Assembly (NCBI RefSeq): GCF_011578285.1
Contig: NZ_CP049916.1
Span: 2,914,001 to 2,978,000 of the forward strand
Source: Acinetobacter lanii
GTDB taxonomy: Bacteria; Pseudomonadota; Gammaproteobacteria; Pseudomonadales; Moraxellaceae
Reading direction: 5' to 3'
DNA length: 64,000 nt
The notes under the pieces were generated by a model. The model was not told where the DNA came from and did no database searches. It worked only from the letters and a program-made list of their open reading frames with translations. Position numbers and translations under genes: made by a program. This document shows, piece by piece, positions 59,441 through 64,000 of the stretch. Numbering within the stretch: position 1 is the stretch's first letter; the number at the start of each line of letters is the position of its first letter.

Positions 59441-59745
59441 TCCCTGATTTCCCCTATTCCATCACTGCTATTTCGCAATATTTTGCATTTACACAAACAT
59501 CACCATGTAACTCAAAAAACAGCCCCAGATTCTCTAGCCATTTAAAAACAACACATTGCAGATGAGTGTTCAAATCACGATATTCACAATACATTCATCT
59601 TTGTAACTCAGCCGTTGATGAGATGTGTGGCTTTCATCACAAATCCGATATTCGTAAGCATTAGTCTTTAAGATGCATCCTGTCTGAGCTTGATCAGTCA
59701 TTTCAATGGATGACCGATCAAGTTGAATTAAACAGGAGACACACT
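59441..59745 (+). promoter_or_regulatory. Upstream region of the LEA-like gene with a strong hairpin
   Basis: No gene. A 13-nt-arm dyad (59689-59701 with 59710-59722, 12 of 13 paired, CTTGATC...GATCAAG) sits 23 nt before the chosen start. The 12-mer TTGATGAGATGT (59615-59626) recurs upstream of the paralogue at 60616-60627. Confidence 0.5.
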
Positions 59746-60312
59746 ATGAACAACGCAATAAAAACCACACTAGTTGTAACGTCACTTTTTGCTTCAGCCT
59801 CTATTTTTGCCAATACCACCACGACAGGTGCATCGGCTTCAGGTCAGGTCAGTAGCTCTGCTGAAGTACAAACCAATAATAAAGGCGTGATTAGTTCCTT
59901 AAATCAAGGCGTACATAATGCCGCAGACAAAATTGGTCATGGCATTGAGAAAGGTGTAGACAACACCAAAACCTTTACCAAAGACAAATGGCAAGACACC
60001 AAAGAATTCGCCTCTGAAAAAAATGCCGTCGCCAAAGAAAAAACACAGGCTGTAAAAGACAAACTTTCAGAGAAATCTGAAGCAACTAAAGAAGCCACCA
60101 AAGAGAAAAGCAAAACAGCCAAAGAAAAATTAGCGGCTGCAAATGACAAAACCAAACAATCTGTGAAAAACGGTTGGCAAAAAACCAAAGATGCATTAAC
60201 CCCTGAATCGAAACAAGCGGGTTTAAGCTCTGACAGTAATGTTGAAGTAACTACGCCAGTCGGTAGTGCTAAAGGTAGTTTAAGCACCGATGGCAACGTG
60301 AAAACCCAATAA
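59746..60312 (+). CDS. Exported LEA-like repeat protein (paralogue 1)
   Basis: A 188-residue protein with a signal peptide (about 1-23, TTLVVTSLFASASIFA). The mature part is hydrophilic: Thr/Ser-rich, then a Lys/Glu/Ala/Thr-rich helix (about 70-150) made of loose 11-residue-like repeats (TKEKSKTAKEKLAAANDKTK), as in late-embryogenesis-abundant proteins. LEA proteins protect membranes and proteins during drying, and Acinetobacter tolerates drying, so a periplasmic protectant role is plausible but unproven. ATG 59746 is chosen because AGGAGA precedes it; the longer frame starts within the hairpin. It is related to the gene at 60682. Confidence 0.75.
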   Translation: MNNAIKTTLVVTSLFASASIFANTTTTGASASGQVSSSAEVQTNNKGVISSLNQGVHNAADKIGHGIEKGVDNTKTFTKDKWQDTKEFASEKNAVAKEKTQAVKDKLSEKSEATKEATKEKSKTAKEKLAAANDKTKQSVKNGWQKTKDALTPESKQAGLSSDSNVEVTTPVGSAKGSLSTDGNVKTQ

Positions 60313-60406
60313 GCCTTGTGGCTAAAAACGAGCAGCTTTGCGTAACCTCCAATTTGCGTAAAGCAACGCTCACTTGAGTTGATCCTCCTCAAGTTTAGGC
60401 TCACAG

Positions 60407-60433
60407 AAAAGCTCACCTATGGTGGGCTTTTTT
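60407..60433 (+). terminator. Intrinsic terminator of LEA-like paralogue 1
   Basis: AAGCTCACC/GGTGGGCTT (one G-T pair) around TAT, followed by a T-run. Confidence 0.82.
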
Positions 60434-60681
60434 GAATATGGAATCGTTTTAAAAAATTTCTTGAATTGATTCACTTGTGATTCTTTGACTTTGTTTATTT
60501 TAAAGATGCCTTATAAATAATCAAATATTACAGTGACTTGCCCATGTTATTTATGTATAGCTCTAGTAAAAAAGCCACACAAGTGATGATGCTCGGATTA
60601 CTATGAGCCATAGATTTGATGAGATGTAGTACCTGTGAAATGCATGTCAGCATCTCCACCTAGAAAGGGATAATTGCAATA
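60434..60681. other. Upstream region of LEA-like paralogue 2
   Basis: About 250 bp without a gene. It holds the shared 12-mer TTGATGAGATGT (60616-60627) and a GAGATG...CATCTC dyad overlapping it. Confidence 0.45.
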
Positions 60682-61332
60682 ATGAATATGACTAAAATGG
60701 CGCTAATCAGCTCAGCTTTGCTGATCACAACACCACTCTTTGCAGAGACCACAACCCAGACAACACCAAGTTATGGTGACAATCCCAATTTACTGAAAGT
60801 GTTGGCAGTCAAAACTCAAGAAAAAGTACAATCAACCGCTGAGAAAGTCGGTGCAGCGACTGAACGTGGCATCGCTAAGATCAAACCGACCATCGACAAT
60901 ACATGGAATGGCACCAAAGAATACACCACCGAGCAAGCGGTGATTGCGCGTGACAATACCCGTGAAGGCATTGATGTGGCAGTCAAAAAAGTTAAACAAA
61001 CCAAAGAAAATATTGTAGGGAGCAGTACTCCAAACAATGTGCCGATTGAGCGTGGTAGCTTGAGCCAACAAACAAACACCGTGCAACAGTCGAATAATGT
61101 TCAGCAAGCAACCACCACGCAACAAGCTGCACCGCAGTACATTACACCTGCTGTAGCACCTGAAGCGCCAACGCCAACGCCAACGCCAACGCCAACGCTG
61201 AATCAAAACACAGCGACGGTTGAACCTGAAATTCAAAGACAATCACTGCCTACCCAAAACAGCCCAAGCACAAACAGTTCTAGTCAGAACAACACCAGCA
61301 ATGATGATTCTGACGCAGGTGTGCCTCGATAA
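60682..61332 (+). CDS. Exported LEA-like protein with Pro-Thr tract (paralogue 2)
   Basis: A 216-residue protein with a signal peptide (about 1-21). Residues about 45-110 align with paralogue 1: K(I/V)G...E(K/R)G...W..TKE(F/Y)..E..V and a following charged helix. After that comes a Gln/Thr/Asn-rich disordered tail with a (Pro-Thr)5 tract encoded by five exact CCAACG repeats (61168-61197). The role is unknown; like its paralogue, it may be an envelope stress protectant. A strong terminator follows. Confidence 0.7.
   Translation: MNMTKMALISSALLITTPLFAETTTQTTPSYGDNPNLLKVLAVKTQEKVQSTAEKVGAATERGIAKIKPTIDNTWNGTKEYTTEQAVIARDNTREGIDVAVKKVKQTKENIVGSSTPNNVPIERGSLSQQTNTVQQSNNVQQATTTQQAAPQYITPAVAPEAPTPTPTPTPTLNQNTATVEPEIQRQSLPTQNSPSTNSSSQNNTSNDDSDAGVPR
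61168..61197 (+). repeat. (CCAACG)5 hexanucleotide tandem repeat
   Basis: Five exact copies encode (Pro-Thr)5 in the disordered tail of LEA-like paralogue 2. Copy changes keep frame. Confidence 0.9.
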
Positions 61333-61351
61333 GTTTTAATAATTGGAATCG

Positions 61352-61390
61352 AAAAAAAGCCCACGATCTGATCCATTGTGGGCTTTTTTT
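61352..61390. terminator. Terminator between convergent genes
   Basis: AAAAAAAGCCCAC...GTGGGCTTTTTTT, symmetrical with A-run and T-run. It can serve paralogue 2 (plus) and the 2-hydroxyacid dehydrogenase (minus). Confidence 0.88.
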
Positions 61391-61442
61391 AATCTCTCTA
61401 TCACTATTGGTATATAGAGAATGACATCTATTTTCTGATCCG

Positions 61443-62408
61443 TTAATTGACCTGTCGAATCGGTGTTCCTTTCAGATAAGCTTCTACATTTTCAAGCATC
61501 TGATTCACAATCCGTTGTCGAGCATCGACACTGCCCCATGCACTATGTGGGGTAATGATTAAGTTTTGAATCTCGTCATTATTCAATGCATCAAGCAGTA
61601 CATTGCCCTGTTTCGGCGGTTCCACGGTTAGCACATCCGTTGCTGCCCCCGCAATTTTGCCTTGCTTTAAGGCATCGACTAGGGCTTGTTCATTGACAAT
61701 GCCCCCACGCGCGCAATTAATTAAAAAGGCCGTCGGTTTCATTGCATTTAAAATATCCGCATCAATTAAATCACGGGTCTCCTCCGTTAACGGACAATGT
61801 AGACTCAGATAATCGACTTGCCCGACCAAGTCCTGAAAAGCCACACGATCAGACTGTTGAGGACGATTCGGTAACGCACCAATTTTCACCCTCATGCCAA
61901 AGGCTTCAGCGAGTTTGGCAACCGCTTGACCAAGTGTGCCATACCCGATAATACCGAGTGTCTTACCTGCCAATTCGACAATCGGAAAATCCAGCAGGCA
62001 GAACTGTGAAGATTGATTCCATTGCCCTTGCTTTACCGCTTGGTCATAGCGCAGTACAGAAGTCGACAATGCCAACATTAACATGAGCGTATGCTGGGCA
62101 ACTGCAGACGTGCCATAGGCCTGACAGTTGCAGACCACAATACCTTGGGCTTTGGCTTGAACCAAATCGACATTGTTGGTGCCGGTTGCTGAAATCAAAA
62201 TCAATTTAAGCTGTGGGTTTTGTTTTAAGACTTCGGCATTGAGCAGCACTTTATTGCTGATTACCACCTCTGCGTCCTGAATCCGTTCAGCCACTTGCTC
62301 GGCGGTCGTGGTCGGATAGGTCACCCAATCATCAAAGGCTGCTGTAAGTTGGCTAAAGTCCAAATCATCTTGATCGAGTGAATCAAAATCTAAAAATACC
62401 GCTTTCAT
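61443..62408 (-). CDS. D-2-hydroxyacid dehydrogenase (glycerate dehydrogenase-like)
   Basis: A 321-residue NAD(P)-dependent reductase of 2-oxoacids. The cofactor motif GIIGYGTLGQAVAKLAEAFG lies near residue 150-169. The catalytic Arg is in NCARGGIVNEQAL, the Glu in LTVEPP and the His in IITPHSAWGS. The layout resembles hydroxypyruvate reductase/glycerate dehydrogenase (HprA). ATG 62408 has AGGA 7 nt upstream, so it is preferred over the ATG at 62420. It is adjacent to the TetR gene on the same strand. Confidence 0.88.
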   Translation of the reverse strand: MKAVFLDFDSLDQDDLDFSQLTAAFDDWVTYPTTTAEQVAERIQDAEVVISNKVLLNAEVLKQNPQLKLILISATGTNNVDLVQAKAQGIVVCNCQAYGTSAVAQHTLMLMLALSTSVLRYDQAVKQGQWNQSSQFCLLDFPIVELAGKTLGIIGYGTLGQAVAKLAEAFGMRVKIGALPNRPQQSDRVAFQDLVGQVDYLSLHCPLTEETRDLIDADILNAMKPTAFLINCARGGIVNEQALVDALKQGKIAGAATDVLTVEPPKQGNVLLDALNNDEIQNLIITPHSAWGSVDARQRIVNQMLENVEAYLKGTPIRQVN

Positions 62409-62483
62409 GAATCCTGACATCCTTGTTTAATACGCAAAAATTGAATCTATACCGATTGTTATGCCTGATCTATACATGAATAA

Positions 62484-63137
62484 TCAATTATCTTTAAGTT
62501 GAAATGAACGATTATGTACCGCAACCAAATAGGCCAAACCAACACGATAGGCTTCTTGGCAAATCTCAGCTGAGATATAATGGTCGGTGTAATAGCCGTA
62601 TTTCATACAGCTAAAAATCATTTCAATCAGAATGGTTAAGGTATCGGGATGTTGCGGTACATAATGATCGACTTTAAGCATGCGTAAAGCCTCTCGTACC
62701 GCCGCACTAACTTTACTCAGTTCAACCTGATACTCCAAATAGGCATGTTGCGATGCTGCACCGCTTAAGATCAAAAGCGTAGCGATGGGTGAATCATTGT
62801 GAAATTTTGCGGTATGCCGAATTAAGGCTGCCGTCAGTAATTTGGCATAGACCTGAATCTCTTGGTTCGGATGATCGGCAAAAACTTGGAGTGCAACCGC
62901 TTTAAGTTCTATAATGAGCCTGTTGAGATGAATGAGTGAAATATGACGAATCAAATCATATTTCGTCGGAAAAAATTGATAGATACTTGCCCGTGGAACC
63001 TCAGATTCTTTGGCAACCTCAGGAATAGAAATTTTTTCTAAACCTCTCTCTAACAACATTTTTTCAGTGGTTTCGACCACACGTTCCATTCTTTTTTGGC
63101 TGCGTTCTTGTTTTGGCTGATTTAAAAGTTTGCTCAT
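62484..63137 (-). CDS. TetR-family regulator divergent from the desaturase
   Basis: A 217-residue regulator. The TetR N-terminal helix-turn-helix (about residues 20-66: ISIPEVAKESEVPRASIYQF) is followed by an all-helical ligand domain. It is divergent from the fatty acid desaturase with an inverted repeat between them, so it probably represses itself and the desaturase in response to fatty acyl ligands, as DesT does in Pseudomonas (analogy, not proof). Confidence 0.88.
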   Translation of the reverse strand: MSKLLNQPKQERSQKRMERVVETTEKMLLERGLEKISIPEVAKESEVPRASIYQFFPTKYDLIRHISLIHLNRLIIELKAVALQVFADHPNQEIQVYAKLLTAALIRHTAKFHNDSPIATLLILSGAASQHAYLEYQVELSKVSAAVREALRMLKVDHYVPQHPDTLTILIEMIFSCMKYGYYTDHYISAEICQEAYRVGLAYLVAVHNRSFQLKDN

Positions 63138-63187
63138 TTCTTATATTCAATAGTTGACGGGCTTTACCCCATCATATAACCTCACTT

Positions 63188-63213
63188 AAAAATCCGACAT
63201 TTGTTGGATTTTT
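63188..63213. promoter_or_regulatory. Candidate TetR operator
   Basis: Inverted repeat AAAAATCCGAC-ATTT-GTTGGATTTTT with one mismatch. It lies 51 bp before the TetR start and about 70 bp before the desaturase start, the usual place for an operator shared by divergent genes. Confidence 0.6.
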
Positions 63214-63283
63214 AACCACTCTCCCTGCTATTTCCGTATCATAGATGAAAATGGATATGAATTTACCCCTTTCGGACGTAAAA

Positions 63284-64000
63284 ATGTCCAGTCAACAAAA
63301 ATTTAAATTGTTTGCCGACCCCGAAGATGAACAACGTATGCATCGCATTCGTAAGGGCATTTTGGAAGCGGGCAATCAATTCCGTGCCAAATATCCTTGG
63401 CTAGTCAAATACCAAGATCAAATTGGCATGAGTATTTTAATTGCTTCTGTGACCGGTATTCTGTTTAACATTATCCAATATGCACGTGGCAAAATGCCGT
63501 GGTATGTTGCGGTGACCTTGTCTGCATTTTGGATGTCGATTTTGCATGAATTAGAACATGATCTGATTCATCAAATGTATTACCGTAAAAATAAGAAAAT
63601 CAACAATGCCATGTTGGCAACGGTGTATGCCTTCCGTCCGAGTACCATCAGTCCTTGGGTACGTCGTGACATTCATTTACATCACCACAAGTCTTCAGGC
63701 ACCCCTTCAGATGTCGAAGAGCGTGGGATTAACAATGGTGACAAGTGGGGCATTAAACGCTTGATCATGACTGGCGATAACCTCTTGGCGATTGCATTAC
63801 GTCCGCTTGCAACGTGGAATGCCAGCGAAGAATATGTCAAAGCGCAAAAGAATTTAAGCTTAAAGGACAAGCTGAAAATCAAAGCCAAATTGGCTTTGGG
63901 TTATACCCCTTTAGGCAATGTGCATTATGGTTTGTGGTATAGCTTCTTGTTTATGGGTGTCGCCAAACTTGGCATGAAAGCCATGCATATTCAGCCACCG
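63284..64000 (+). CDS. Fatty acid desaturase (partial, runs off the window)
   Basis: 239 residues are visible and the frame is open to the window edge. The di-iron histidine motifs are present: HELEHD (residues 88-93) and HLHHH (131-135). Two hydrophobic stretches flank the first box. Such enzymes insert a double bond in fatty acyl chains at the membrane. In-frame ATGs also occur at 63245, 63251 and 63257. I choose 63284 because GGA lies 7 nt upstream (CGGACGTAAAA). The third histidine box is beyond the window. Confidence 0.85.
   Translation, partial: MSSQQKFKLFADPEDEQRMHRIRKGILEAGNQFRAKYPWLVKYQDQIGMSILIASVTGILFNIIQYARGKMPWYVAVTLSAFWMSILHELEHDLIHQMYYRKNKKINNAMLATVYAFRPSTISPWVRRDIHLHHHKSSGTPSDVEERGINNGDKWGIKRLIMTGDNLLAIALRPLATWNASEEYVKAQKNLSLKDKLKIKAKLALGYTPLGNVHYGLWYSFLFMGVAKLGMKAMHIQPP

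Overview
The window looks like chromosomal DNA of an Acinetobacter-type gammaproteobacterium (Moraxellaceae). It is AT-rich (roughly 40 % GC by eye). The gene neighbourhoods are those of Pseudomonadales: asd-fimV-truA, leuB-leuD-leuC with a LysR gene, rppH-ptsP, rne divergent from rluC-HAD phosphatase, and glyQ-glyS. The proteins read as Acinetobacter-like. The species call is an inference from protein recognition, not from a search.

Layout. 1-9.7 kb: the end of an LpxL-type acyltransferase, an EEP hydrolase, asd, a FimV locus split into two ORFs, an asparaginase, truA, an AraC regulator and infA. 9.7-18 kb: a broken LprI-like gene, the leucine genes leuC-leuD-lipoprotein-leuB (minus strand) with a LysR regulator beyond leuC, then a GntP permease and MaoC hydratase pair. 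18-28 kb: DUF2789, HAD phosphatase, rppH-ptsP, a 59-residue basic protein overlapping the ptsP terminator, an AidB-like flavoprotein, CDF and MBL genes, and an EamA permease.

28.3-41.1 kb is a catabolic island. It joins an hca-type ring-hydroxylating dioxygenase operon (alpha, beta, ferredoxin, dihydrodiol dehydrogenase, MhpB-type extradiol dioxygenase, ferredoxin reductase) with a divergent HcaR-like LysR gene. Separate units follow for the ring-cleavage hydrolase (mhpC-like), an OprD porin, and mhpD-mhpF-mhpE. On paper this is a full route from 3-phenylpropionate or cinnamate to central metabolites.

41.5-50.5 kb: a HAD phosphatase, rluC and rne (divergent, with a long leader), a FATP-like acyl-CoA synthetase, and a cluster of four tRNA-Lys genes. 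50.6-64 kb: lipoproteins, a PspC protein, an HPP-CBS membrane protein, a transglutaminase-like protein and glyQS. Directly abutting glyS is an AT-rich two-gene module, a DUF6036-type nucleotidyltransferase plus an unrecognised basic partner. After it come two paralogous exported LEA-like proteins, a 2-hydroxyacid dehydrogenase, and a TetR gene divergent from a fatty acid desaturase that runs off the end.

The best candidate for an undescribed system is the nucleotidyltransferase module at 57.6-58.6 kb. The composite hca-mhp island is the best-supported pathway finding. Many genes carry their own hairpin-T-run terminators, so transcription units are fairly easy to delimit.
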